Source of the DNA: Singulisphaera sp. GP187
Lineage (GTDB): Bacteria > Planctomycetota > Planctomycetia > Gemmatales > Gemmataceae
Direction: 5' to 3'
Assembly (NCBI GenBank): GCA_945905925.1
Contig: CAMDQN010000059.1
Location: 1-40,715, forward strand
DNA: 40,715 nucleotides
The notes under the pieces were generated by a model, which saw only the letters and a program-made list of their open reading frames with translations, did no database searches and was not told the DNA's origin. Shown in pieces: positions 7,216 through 15,587 of the stretch (position 1 is the stretch's first letter; the number at the start of each line of letters is the position of its first letter). A program made the position numbers and the translations under genes.

Positions 7216-8703
7216 CTACGTGGGTTCTTCGACGGGTTTGGTCGCGTCCAGCAGCATCCCGCACACGGCGGCGGCGGCGAACACGAACCCACAACACAGG
7301 AACGCCGCGTTCCACCCGGCCGCCTGACGGATCTCCGTGAGGATGATCGGCGACAGGGCGGCGCCCAGGTTCCCCCACATGTTCCCCCAGCCCAGCGCGG
7401 CGCCCACGTTCTTCCCGCCCACGTCCTGAGCGAACGACCAGATCGACGGGTTGTGCATGTCCACCAGGAACGCCATCGCGCCGAGCGCGACGACCACCGC
7501 CCACGCGGTCGGCAACTGCGGGATCAGCAGGAACGCGACCGCGCACCCGCTGAGCGTGGCGCAGATCGGAACGGACCGGCCGAGCTTCGGGCCGAGCCGG
7601 GCGCGGAGCGCGTCGGTAAACACCCCGCCGAAGATCATGCCCAGGCACCCGATCGTCAGTGCCACCGTTTGCATCTGCCCGACTTCCTTCAGCGGCGTGC
7701 CGAACGTCTCCTTCAGGAACGTGGGGAGGAGCGTGACGACGAACACCCAGCCGATGTTCACGCCGAACTGCACCCCGCCGAAGAGCCACATGTTCCGCGT
7801 GCGGGCCAGCACCCCGATCCGCGCGAGCAGCGAAAGTTCGCGCGGCGCCGCGCTCTGGCCCTCGCTCCGTGCTTCACGGGGAGAGGGTGTCGGCGCTTCG
7901 CCGACGGGTGAGGGGCTTGGGCGTTCGCCCGGCGGGTGATCGCGGACGAACAGCCAGAAGATCCCCGCGACCGCGAGCCCGCACAGCCCGTACACGACGA
8001 ACACGCCGCGCCAGTTGGTCGGCTTCTCGCCGGTCTCGAGCGCGACCGCGTTCGGCGTGACGACCCATTCGACCAGCGCCACGCCCACCAGTGCCGTCGC
8101 GAGCGCCGCGGTGAGCAGCGGGGCGACCGCGCCGCCGACGCGCCCGCCGAACGCGACGACGGAGCTGAACCGCCCGCGCTCGGTGGGTTTGGCCCAGCGC
8201 TTGACGAGTCCGGCGGCGGCGGGGTACGCCCCGGCTTCGGTGATGCCGAGCAGTAAGCGGATGCCGAGCAGCGCGACGAACCCGCCGACGAACCCGGTGA
8301 ACATGGTGACGGCCGACCACGCCGCGATGGACAGCGCGAGTACGCGTCTGGCCCCGTAGCGGTCCGCGAGGTTGCCCATGGGTATCTGGAACAGCGCGTA
8401 GGTGAGGAAGAACGCGCCGAGCGCGTAGGACATGCGCTTGTCGGCCCACTTCTTTCTCTTGGCGGCGGCGAGGTCTTCGGGTGTGAGTTCGGCGTCGGCG
8501 GGCGGGTTGTCGCCCCATTTCTTTTTCTTGGCGGCGTCGGTTTCGTCCTGGGAGAGCGTGTCCGCGGCGGTGGGTTCGGGCGCGAGCGGGAGGAGGAGTT
8601 CGCGCTTCATCGGCTCGGCGAGCGTGGAGAAGCAGACGCGGTCGATGTACATCCAGAGGGCCGCGATCGCGGTGACGGCGACGATGAGGTAGCGCTGTGG
8701 CAT
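7216..8703 (-). CDS. MFS transporter, anion:cation symporter-like, with two unusual loops
   Basis: 495 residues, about 12 transmembrane helices. TM1 (YLIVAVTAIAALWMYIDRVC) with the YIDR signature, TM2 with YALFQIPMGNLADRYGARR (family motif A) and GITEAGAYPAAAGLVKRW fit the ACS family that carries hexuronates, glucarate and other organic anions; the substrate is unknown. Two features are odd. The loop between TM1 and TM2 carries about 45 extra residues with a duplicated AAKKKKWGD / AAKRKKWADK motif. The central cytoplasmic loop (about residues 255-286) is encoded by a REP-like cluster of small hairpins. Transcribed convergently with the kinase upstream. Confidence 0.9.
   Translation of the reverse strand: MPQRYLIVAVTAIAALWMYIDRVCFSTLAEPMKRELLLPLAPEPTAADTLSQDETDAAKKKKWGDNPPADAELTPEDLAAAKRKKWADKRMSYALGAFFLTYALFQIPMGNLADRYGARRVLALSIAAWSAVTMFTGFVGGFVALLGIRLLLGITEAGAYPAAAGLVKRWAKPTERGRFSSVVAFGGRVGGAVAPLLTAALATALVGVALVEWVVTPNAVALETGEKPTNWRGVFVVYGLCGLAVAGIFWLFVRDHPPGERPSPSPVGEAPTPSPREARSEGQSAAPRELSLLARIGVLARTRNMWLFGGVQFGVNIGWVFVVTLLPTFLKETFGTPLKEVGQMQTVALTIGCLGMIFGGVFTDALRARLGPKLGRSVPICATLSGCAVAFLLIPQLPTAWAVVVALGAMAFLVDMHNPSIWSFAQDVGGKNVGAALGWGNMWGNLGAALSPIILTEIRQAAGWNAAFLCCGFVFAAAAVCGMLLDATKPVEEPT
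7846..7940 (-). repeat. REP-like hairpin cluster inside the MFS gene
   Basis: Read on the minus strand, this coding stretch is a chain of short hairpins: GGGCG-AA-CGCCC, GTCGGCG-AAG-CGCCGAC, and CCCTC-tcc-CCGTG-AAG-CACGG-agc-GAGGG. It encodes the low-complexity loop SPSPVGEAPTPSPREARSEG between the two six-helix halves of the transporter. The arrangement resembles a mobile palindromic element tolerated in frame within a flexible loop. Confidence 0.6.
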
Positions 8704-8886
8704 GTGGCAGGTGGGTACGCGGCGGGTCGTGTCGGGGCGAGAAGACGGAGTGTAGCAAGCGAAGAGGGGAGATGCACGCGGGAAACGCGATCAGTGACGG
8801 TGTGCGGGACCGACGGAGAGAACCACCACGGTCATTGCGATGTCATCAATGCGGTATCAAACGCCAGGACGTCGTCACGATGTACG

Positions 8887-9027
8887 TTATTCCCAGCCCA
8901 ACCGCTTGCGGACTTCCTCGAACGTGAAACCGGGTTCGGCCATCCGGCGGTCGAGTTCCTCGCGCGTGATGCCCGGGTGACGCAGTTGGCGCTCTTTGAA
9001 CGAAACGCCGGGATTTGTAGGGTTTGG
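8887..9027 (-). pseudogene. C-terminal gene remnant (no start codon)
   Basis: An open frame of 46 codons ends at a TAA and reads FKERQLRHPGITREELD then RRMAEPGFTFEEVRKRLGWE. The composition and heptad-like charged pattern look like a genuine protein C terminus, but the frame opens after an in-frame TGA and offers no ATG, GTG or TTG before the conserved-looking part. Family not recognised. A short real gene with a CTG start is the alternative. Confidence 0.3.
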
Positions 9028-9076
9028 TCAAAGGACGCCAACTGGCGCTCTCTGGCGCTGTTTGGCACCCTTTGAC
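9027..9076. repeat. Small hairpin
   Basis: GTCAAAGGACGCCAA (9027-9041) pairs with 9062-9076 at 13 of 15 positions; the 20-base loop holds two copies of CTGGCGCT. It lies upstream of the aminotransferase gene. Confidence 0.6.
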
Positions 9077-9204
9077 GAATCGCTCGCTTTCACGGTGTCC
9101 TTCGCTCGTCTGCTCCCGCGCACGCGATTCCACCGCCGACAGCGCACCCCGGCAGCGATACACTAACCGCAGAACTCCTCTCTCCCTCTCGATGGAGCGC
9201 AGTC

Positions 9205-10071
9205 ATGGCCGGGCCCGCACTGCCGATGGACGATCGCGACGGCGTTATCTGGTACAACGGGCAACTGCTCCCGTGGCGCGAAGCCAAATGCCACGTCCTC
9301 GTTCACAGCCTCCACTACGGCAACTCCGTCTTCGAGGGCGAACGCATCTACAACGGCAAGGTGTTTAAGCTCACCGAACACTCGCAGCGGCTCGTAAAGT
9401 CCGCGCGCATGCTCGCCTACGACCTGCCCTACTCCGTCGCGGAACTCGACGCGGCCACCGAACTCGTCGTCAGCGAGAACAAGCTTGATAGCGGATACGT
9501 CCGGCCGCTCGCGTGGCGCGGGGCCGAAGTCATCGGCGTGTCGGCGATCGGCACGAAGGTTCACGTGATGATCGCGGCGTTCCCGTGGGGCGCGTACTAC
9601 GGGCAGAAAGCGATCAAGCTCATCACGAGCCGGTGGAAACGGCCCAGCCCCGAAAGCTCGCCCGCTGGGAGCAAGGCCGCCGGGCTGTACATCATCTGCA
9701 CGCTCGCGAAAGACGAAGCCCTCGCCGCCGGCGTGCAGGACGCGCTCATGCACGACTACAAGGGCCGGCTCTCCGAAGCGACCGGCGCGAACCTGTTCCT
9801 CCTTATTAATGGGGAACTGCACACGCCCACGACCGAGACTATCCTGAACGGCATCACGCGCCAAACGGTGATGGAACTCGCACGCAAGCGTGGCATCAAG
9901 GTTGTGGAACGCGAAATCTGGCCGAACGAACTCGCGCAGGCAAGTGAAGTGTTCCTCACCGGCACTGCGGTCGAGGTGCAACCGGTGTCAAGCATCGACA
10001 AGCAAGAGTTCGAGGTTGGACCGGTCACGCAGCAGATGATCGCGGACTACAGCGCACTGGTAAGGAGCTAA
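9205..10071 (+). CDS. ilvE: Branched-chain amino acid aminotransferase (class IV)
   Basis: 288 residues, the usual family length. PLP-dependent transaminase that interconverts Leu, Ile and Val with their 2-oxo acids, using glutamate/2-oxoglutarate, in the cytoplasm. Visible motifs: HSLHYGNSVFEGER near the N terminus, the PLP lysine in GSKAAGLY (about 157), the class IV signature GRLSEATGANLFLL, and TGTAVEVQPVSSID near the C terminus. GGAG lies 7 bases before the ATG. The next gene starts 2 bases after the stop, so the two are co-transcribed. D-amino-acid or aminodeoxychorismate lyase members share the fold, but the N-terminal motif and length favour IlvE. Confidence 0.92.
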   Translation: MAGPALPMDDRDGVIWYNGQLLPWREAKCHVLVHSLHYGNSVFEGERIYNGKVFKLTEHSQRLVKSARMLAYDLPYSVAELDAATELVVSENKLDSGYVRPLAWRGAEVIGVSAIGTKVHVMIAAFPWGAYYGQKAIKLITSRWKRPSPESSPAGSKAAGLYIICTLAKDEALAAGVQDALMHDYKGRLSEATGANLFLLINGELHTPTTETILNGITRQTVMELARKRGIKVVEREIWPNELAQASEVFLTGTAVEVQPVSSIDKQEFEVGPVTQQMIADYSALVRS

Positions 10072-10073
10072 CG

Positions 10074-10886
10074 ATGCTATCCGCCGTGACCATCTCGCTC
10101 GTGCCGGAAGCTCGCGGCGGGCCGTTCGTGTACTGGGACGATCTCGCCGCGGGCTGTTGCGAAGCCGCCGCCCGCGGGTTCGACGCGGTCGAAGTGTTCC
10201 CGCCCAGCGCGGACGCGGTCAACCCCGACGAGCTGCGCACGCTGCTCGATGACAATGGGTTGTCACTCGCGGCCGTCGGCACGGGCGCCGGGTGGGTGAA
10301 GCACAAACTCTCGCTTACCAGCCCTGACGCCGTGACCCGCGACAGGGCCATCGCGTTCGTGCGCTCGATCATGGACCTCGCCGCGAAGTTCGACGCACCC
10401 GCGATAATCGGTTCCATGCAAGGGAAGTGGGGCGAGGGAGTCACGAAGCCGGAAGCACTGCGTTATCTCGGGCACGCGCTGTTCAAACTCGATACGCACG
10501 CGACCGATCTCGGCACAACGCTGCTCTACGAACCGCTGAATCGCTACGAGACGAACCTCATCAACACGCTCGGCGACGCGGTCACGCTGCTGACCGGCAT
10601 CGGCGTCGCGAATGTAAAGATCCTCGCCGACCTGTACCACATGAACATTGAGGAAACGAACCTCGCGGACGCGATTCGCAGCGCGGGTCCGCACATCGGT
10701 CACGTCCACTTCGCGGACTCGAACCGCCGCGCCGCGGGTCTTGGGCACACGGATTTCCTGCCGATCGTCGCGGCGCTGGTCGAAGTTGGTTACGCGGGCT
10801 ACCTGTCGGCGGAGATCCTGCCGCTACCGGATTCGGACACCGCTGCCCGGCAGACGATGGCCATGTTCCGCCGCATCGTAGGGTGA
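10074..10886 (+). CDS. Sugar phosphate isomerase/epimerase-like TIM barrel (hydroxypyruvate isomerase type)
   Basis: 270 residues of the AP-endonuclease-2 (xylose isomerase-like) TIM-barrel family. Candidate divalent-metal ligands are Glu in YEPLNRYE (about 152), Asp in LADLYHMNIEE (about 186), His in GHVHFADSNR (about 209-211) and Glu in SAEILPLP (about 246), the usual Glu-Asp-His-Glu set. Cytoplasmic, no signal. It starts 2 bases after ilvE. Family members include hydroxypyruvate isomerase, tagatose/psicose 3-epimerase and inosose-pathway enzymes; the sequence seen here does not decide between them. Confidence 0.85.
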   Translation: MLSAVTISLVPEARGGPFVYWDDLAAGCCEAAARGFDAVEVFPPSADAVNPDELRTLLDDNGLSLAAVGTGAGWVKHKLSLTSPDAVTRDRAIAFVRSIMDLAAKFDAPAIIGSMQGKWGEGVTKPEALRYLGHALFKLDTHATDLGTTLLYEPLNRYETNLINTLGDAVTLLTGIGVANVKILADLYHMNIEETNLADAIRSAGPHIGHVHFADSNRRAAGLGHTDFLPIVAALVEVGYAGYLSAEILPLPDSDTAARQTMAMFRRIVG

Positions 10887-10894
10887 GTTCTTTT

Positions 10895-10959
10895 CTGAAC
10901 GAGCCACGACCGCAAGGGAGTGGAGCTTTTTCGCTCCCTTGCGGTCGCGGCTCGTTCAG
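10895..10959. repeat. 26-bp hairpin downstream of the isomerase gene
   Basis: Arms 10895-10920 and 10934-10959 pair at 25 of 26 positions (arm starts CTGAACGAGCCACGACCGCA); the 13-base loop contains TTTTT. It begins 9 bases after the stop codon and could act as a terminator on the plus strand, though no T-run follows the right arm. Confidence 0.85.
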
Positions 10960-11062
10960 AATGCCTCGCGCCACACCTACCCCACTTCCCACTTCCCCCC
11001 ACGCACTGCGACGCCTGCGCATCTTCACGCGCGCCGGCGCCCCAAAACTTGAGCCAAAACGC

Positions 11063-11091
11063 TTGACTGCTCCCGGAAGCGGAGATATAGC
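11063..11091 (+). promoter_or_regulatory. Sigma-70-type promoter of the secretin gene
   Basis: TTGACT at 11063-11068, a 17-base spacer, then TATAGC at 11086-11091. The spacing is ideal and the hexamers match 5/6 and 4/6. It would give a leader of about 170 bases before the GTG start at 11271. It is the best canonical promoter seen in the window. Confidence 0.6.
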
Positions 11092-11270
11092 CGACCCGCT
11101 TTCTCACACATTCTCTACGCGGGGCAAGACGCCCCAGGAGACGAGAGCCAAGAGCCGCTGGGGCGGTTTCTGGCGCTCGCGCCGGCAGCCGCGTGACGGG
11201 TCGTACCGTCGCGCGGCGGGGTATTCATGCCGGCCGACTCGTCACCAGCGCAGGGCAAAGGAGGCCATTG

Positions 11271-14200
11271 GTGTTCCAGGCAAAGAAGTGGAACTGGAAG
11301 CGGGTGGCGGCCAACCTGCTGCTGGTGCCGGTGCTGACCGGGGGGACGGTCGCCATCGTTCACGCCCAGTTCGGTAAGGACAAGGACAAAGGCCCGATGC
11401 CGACCTCGGCACCGCGGTCCGGCGGCAATTTCAGCGGCGGAACCGCGGCCGGCGACCCGAAACAAATCATCAAGGACGGCCGCAAGGCGCTCGCGGAAGG
11501 CCGGTTCGCCGACGCCCGCGATCTCGCCCAGTCCGCCGACGCGCACAACCCTGGCGGCAAGTGGGGGCTGTTCGATGACACGCCCAGTTCGCTCCGCAAG
11601 GACATCGAGGCCGCACAGACGAAGGCCCAGAAGGTCCAGGCCGAACAGTTGATGAAGCAGGCAAAGGAGACGGCCACGAAGCCTGCCGTCAACGACGCCG
11701 AGCGCGCCTACAACCTGGACACCGCGATCCAGATGGCCCGCAAGGCGGACCAACTGCACGGGCCGTACTCCACCTGGGACATGGGCGACCGGCCTGACAA
11801 GTTGGTCAAGGATCTCCAGGCCACACGGTCGAAGTTCAAGGTTGCACCGACCGCGCCTGCGAACCCGAATGGGAACGCGGTCGCCAACAAGCCGCCGAAC
11901 AAGCCGCTCGTCGGTACTGTCACACCGGCCAACCCCGGCACCGGCACTGTTGCACAGACCGGCGCGACGGACGCGAAGAAGCAGACCGCGAAGAAGCTCG
12001 TGGCCGAAGGCCGGGCGCTCGCGGACCAGGGCAACTTCGTCGCGGCGAAGACCAAGTTCGTGGAAGCCGACAAGATCAACGCCTCATGGTCGAAGGGCGA
12101 TTACACGCCCGGCTTCGCGCTACAGGATCTGAACACGCGCGGCACGGCCGCAATCGACAAGCTCATCCGCGACTCGCAGACGTTCACCACGCAACAGGAC
12201 TTCGTGCGGGCGAACGCGGCCCTCACCAACGCGACCGGCATCGCCGCCACGCTCGGACTGTTCCCGAAGCCGGTGGTCGAAGCGAAGCAGGCGCTGTTCG
12301 TCGCGTCCAACGGCAAGTTCGGCACCGCGCCGCCCAGCGGGATCGCCTCGACCGGCGGGCCGGAATACCTCGTCCCGGCCGGCAACGTCGGCGACATCAA
12401 ACCGGTCGTTCCGCCCGGCACGCAGACCGTCTACGGCGGTCCCAAGCCTGTCGTCCCGATGGGCGGCACCGTGACCGGCCGGCAACTGCTCGACCAGGCC
12501 GCGTATGAGTTCGGAGCGGGCCAGTTCGACACAGCCGCCCGGCTCGCGCGCCAGGCGCACAACCTCGGTGGCGTACAGGACGAAGCCCGCGCGCTGCTCA
12601 ACAGTATCGACTCCGAGCGGTTGGCGCAGAAGCAGCGAGTCGCGATCGCCACGATGGAGAACGCGAAGACATCCTTCAAGAACAAGGACTACCAGCAGAC
12701 TTTCAACGTGCTCGTGCTCGTTGACGGCAACCTGCTCACGGCCGACCTCAAGGCCACACGCGACCAGATGTTGACCGCGTGCAAGATCGAACTCGACAAG
12801 ACGGGCAGCGGCGTCGCGGTCGCGGGCGGCCTCCAGCCGCCGGACATGGGACTGCCGATGGGCGTGCCGGTCGATCCGATGATCGGCATCACTGGCTCCA
12901 ACCCGCCGGGCGTGGCTCGCGTCAACCCGGACAGCCCGACCTCGCAAGCGGACGCACTCAAGAAGGTGCAGTTCCAGAAGCTCCGCAGCGACGGCTTGAA
13001 GATTCAAGCCGACGCGCAGGCGGCGTTCGGGCGCGGCGAGACCGATCTCGCCATGCAACTGCTCATCGACTACTCGAACCGGGTCCGCGCGTCGGGCCTC
13101 GACACGTCGAGCATCGCGATTCTTCTGCGCCCGGTGGACGGCCGACTCGATACCTTCCGCTTGATGAAGGGCCAGATCGACGCGACCGCCCGCCTGAACA
13201 AAGAGAAGCGGGACGCGAAGGAACTCATCGTCGGTCGCGGGATCGCCGAGGAGGAGCGCAAGAAGGAAGTGGCACTCCTCGTCCGCCGGTACAACGAGTT
13301 GCTCAAGCAGGGCAAGTATGACCTGGCCGAGCGGGTCGCACTCCAGGCCAAGCAACTCGACGCCGACGACCCCGCCGTGGGCGCGCTGTACGAGGCCGCC
13401 AAACTGGGCCGCCGCGTCAAGGAAGCAGAAAAGGACAAGGCCGACAAGGAGAAGTTCTTCCTCGGGGCGCTGAACGACAACGACCGGCTCGGGCCGCTCG
13501 TCACCACCGACGACCCGGTCGCGATCAAGCTGCTGGCGATGCAGCGGGCGAACCTTCGCGGGTCCGGCGACAACAGCTACCTGCGGAGCCGCACGCCTGC
13601 GACTTACGAGATCGAACTGCGGCTCGACAAGCCGATCTCCATCGACTTCCGCGACACGCCGCTGCGGGAAGCGATCAAGAACATTCAGACGCTCACCGAC
13701 GTGCCCTTGTTCCTCGACGAGGTTTCGCTGCGGTCCGAGGGGATCAGCGAAGTCCTGCCGATGACCTTCGAGGTGGGCAAGGCGACCGCCGCGCGGAACG
13801 TGCTGGCGATCATCCTCGAACCGATCGGCCTGAGCCACGTGATCGAGAACGACGTGGTGAAGATCACCACGACGAAGAAGGCGAAGGGCCGGCTTTATAC
13901 GAAGGTGTTCTCGGTCGCGGACCTCGTGACCCCGGTGCCGAACTTCGCGCTGCCCGAGTACGCGAACTTCGACAAGATGCTGAACAAGACCCCGCTCAAC
14001 AGCGGGAACCTGATCATGTCGGGGCTGACCCCGGGCGTGGGTGGCTCCGGGCCGCGCGACCCGGCCAACGGGCTGGGCGGCGGCGCCCCGGCCAGCCTCT
14101 CGACCGGGCACCTCGCCACGCAGCCCGGCATCAAGGGCGGGAGCCTGACGAGCAACCCGCTGTCCGGGTCGGCCAACGTGGTCGATGGCAACACCAAGCA

Positions 14201-15371
14201 CGAGCAGCTCATCAAGCTGATCACCAGCATGGTGCGCCCGTACTCGTGGGACGGCCACGGGGGTAACGGGAAGGTCGAGTTCTTCGACATCGGTAGCGCG
14301 CTGGTGGTGAACCAGACGGCCGACGTCATCACGGAAGTGCAAGACCTTCTCGAAGCACTCCGCCGGTTGCAAGACTTGGCGATCGCGGTCGAGATCCGCA
14401 TCGTGTCGCTGTCCGAGTCGTTCTTCGAGCGGATGGGCGTGGACTTCTCGGTGAACATCAAGACGAACACCACGAAGTTCGAGCCGTCGCTGACCAGCGG
14501 CACGTTCCGCCCGTCCCCGTTCGTTAACGACATCGGCGCCACCGGCACGACGATCGGGCTAACGCCGGCCGGGTCGTTCACGCCGGACCTGGACGTGCCG
14601 ATCAAGGCGACCAGTTTCCAGCGCGGTATTCCGGGATTCGGCGGGTTCCCGAACACGCCGGGTGACAACGGCGGCGTCTCGTTGGGCCTCGCGTTCCTCA
14701 ACGACATCCAGGTGTTCACGTTCCTGGAAATGGCACAAGGCGACCGGCGCCAAAACGTAATGCAGGCTCCGAAGCTCACGCTGTTCAACGGTCAGACCGC
14801 GTCTCTCTCGGTCGCCGATCAACAGTTCTTCGTCGCCAGCGTGCAGGTGATCGCGGTGAACGGACAGTTGGTGTTCGTCCCGCAGAACACTCCGTTCCCC
14901 GGCGGCGGTCTCAACGTGAACATCACTGTTCAGGCCGTGGTGTCCGCCGACCGCCGATTCGTGCGGTTAAACCTGCCGGTCAACCTGACCACGAACTCGT
15001 CCGCGAACGTGCCGCTGTTCCCGATCACGACGTTCATCACGCCGGTGTTCGAAGGCGGTAGCCAGGGCCAGCCGATCCCGTTCACGCAGTTCCTCCAACA
15101 GCCGACGTTCACGAACGTGAACATCCAGACCACGGTCGTGTGTCCAGACGGCGGTACGGTGCTGATGGGTGGGTTGAAGCAGCTCTCCGAAGGGCGCAAC
15201 GAGTTCGGCCCTCCGTTCCTGTCGAAGATCCCGTATCTGAACCGGTTGTTCAAGAACGTGGGCGTCGGGCGTGAAAGCACGCACGTGATGATCATGGTAA
15301 CGCCGCGCATCATCATCAACTCGGAGGAAGAGATCTTCCAGACCGAGGGTCGGCTGCCGCCGGGCGGTTGA
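11271..15371 (+). CDS. Giant secretin (GspD/PilQ superfamily) with TPR-like N-terminal modules
   Basis: 1366 residues from GTG 11271, chosen because AAAGGAGG lies at 11257-11264 and the start gives a signal peptide (VAANLLLVPVLTGGTVAIVHA). The first 750 residues hold repeated helical modules of the type ...LAEGRFADARDLAQSA..., ...LADQGNFVAAKTKFVEAD... and ...FGAGQFDTAARLARQA..., like TPRs. A secretin N-domain follows at about 780-870 (ISIDFRDTPLREAIKNIQTL). The C-terminal secretin beta-domain spans about 1040-1350, with GGLKQLSEGRNEFGPPFLSK and the near-terminal VMIMVTPRIII. It should form an outer-membrane channel of type II or type IV pilus secretion. No other secretion genes are nearby, so the partner machine is unknown. 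Confidence 0.9.
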   Translation: MFQAKKWNWKRVAANLLLVPVLTGGTVAIVHAQFGKDKDKGPMPTSAPRSGGNFSGGTAAGDPKQIIKDGRKALAEGRFADARDLAQSADAHNPGGKWGLFDDTPSSLRKDIEAAQTKAQKVQAEQLMKQAKETATKPAVNDAERAYNLDTAIQMARKADQLHGPYSTWDMGDRPDKLVKDLQATRSKFKVAPTAPANPNGNAVANKPPNKPLVGTVTPANPGTGTVAQTGATDAKKQTAKKLVAEGRALADQGNFVAAKTKFVEADKINASWSKGDYTPGFALQDLNTRGTAAIDKLIRDSQTFTTQQDFVRANAALTNATGIAATLGLFPKPVVEAKQALFVASNGKFGTAPPSGIASTGGPEYLVPAGNVGDIKPVVPPGTQTVYGGPKPVVPMGGTVTGRQLLDQAAYEFGAGQFDTAARLARQAHNLGGVQDEARALLNSIDSERLAQKQRVAIATMENAKTSFKNKDYQQTFNVLVLVDGNLLTADLKATRDQMLTACKIELDKTGSGVAVAGGLQPPDMGLPMGVPVDPMIGITGSNPPGVARVNPDSPTSQADALKKVQFQKLRSDGLKIQADAQAAFGRGETDLAMQLLIDYSNRVRASGLDTSSIAILLRPVDGRLDTFRLMKGQIDATARLNKEKRDAKELIVGRGIAEEERKKEVALLVRRYNELLKQGKYDLAERVALQAKQLDADDPAVGALYEAAKLGRRVKEAEKDKADKEKFFLGALNDNDRLGPLVTTDDPVAIKLLAMQRANLRGSGDNSYLRSRTPATYEIELRLDKPISIDFRDTPLREAIKNIQTLTDVPLFLDEVSLRSEGISEVLPMTFEVGKATAARNVLAIILEPIGLSHVIENDVVKITTTKKAKGRLYTKVFSVADLVTPVPNFALPEYANFDKMLNKTPLNSGNLIMSGLTPGVGGSGPRDPANGLGGGAPASLSTGHLATQPGIKGGSLTSNPLSGSANVVDGNTKHEQLIKLITSMVRPYSWDGHGGNGKVEFFDIGSALVVNQTADVITEVQDLLEALRRLQDLAIAVEIRIVSLSESFFERMGVDFSVNIKTNTTKFEPSLTSGTFRPSPFVNDIGATGTTIGLTPAGSFTPDLDVPIKATSFQRGIPGFGGFPNTPGDNGGVSLGLAFLNDIQVFTFLEMAQGDRRQNVMQAPKLTLFNGQTASLSVADQQFFVASVQVIAVNGQLVFVPQNTPFPGGGLNVNITVQAVVSADRRFVRLNLPVNLTTNSSANVPLFPITTFITPVFEGGSQGQPIPFTQFLQQPTFTNVNIQTTVVCPDGGTVLMGGLKQLSEGRNEFGPPFLSKIPYLNRLFKNVGVGRESTHVMIMVTPRIIINSEEEIFQTEGRLPPGG

Positions 15372-15405
15372 TGCTTGACGCGACGACGTGAAAACCTCCG
15401 GCCGA

Positions 15406-15496
15406 AGCGGAAGGTAAAAGGTAAAAAGTAAAAGGGAAGACAGAGCGGGTTGCTCCTTCTGTCTTCCCTTTTACTTTTTACTTTTTACCTTCCGCT
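15406..15496. repeat. 39-bp hairpin, 'GGTAAAAAGTAAAAG' family
   Basis: Arms 15406-15444 and 15458-15496 pair at 38 of 39 positions around a 13-base loop; the stem is built from TAAAAGG/TAAAAAG units followed by GGAAGACAGA. It lies between the secretin and VWA genes. A degenerate relative is at 37082-37158. Confidence 0.9.
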
Positions 15497-15587
15497 CCGG
15501 TCGGCGGCGGTTTCCCCCTCTGGACTGCGGCGCGCATGCACGCCATCATGAATCCCAAGCAACCGCTTCACGCCAGGTGATGTGTTC

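Larger units (their letters stand above)
8704..9204. other. 501-base region with a gene remnant and a hairpin
   Basis: Between the divergent MFS and aminotransferase genes. It contains a short minus-strand coding remnant at 8887-9027 and an inverted repeat at 9027-9076. The rest shows no recognisable feature. Promoters for both neighbours should be here, but none is convincing by eye. Confidence 0.5.

Noticed and set aside
10887-11062. Possible small gene between the isomerase and secretin genes
   Set aside because: Only a hairpin and short frames without start signals; the later part carries the promoter.
12120-14372. 750-codon minus-strand frame inside the secretin gene
   Set aside because: Composition typical of antisense reading; the plus frame has secretin domains and a ribosome-binding site.
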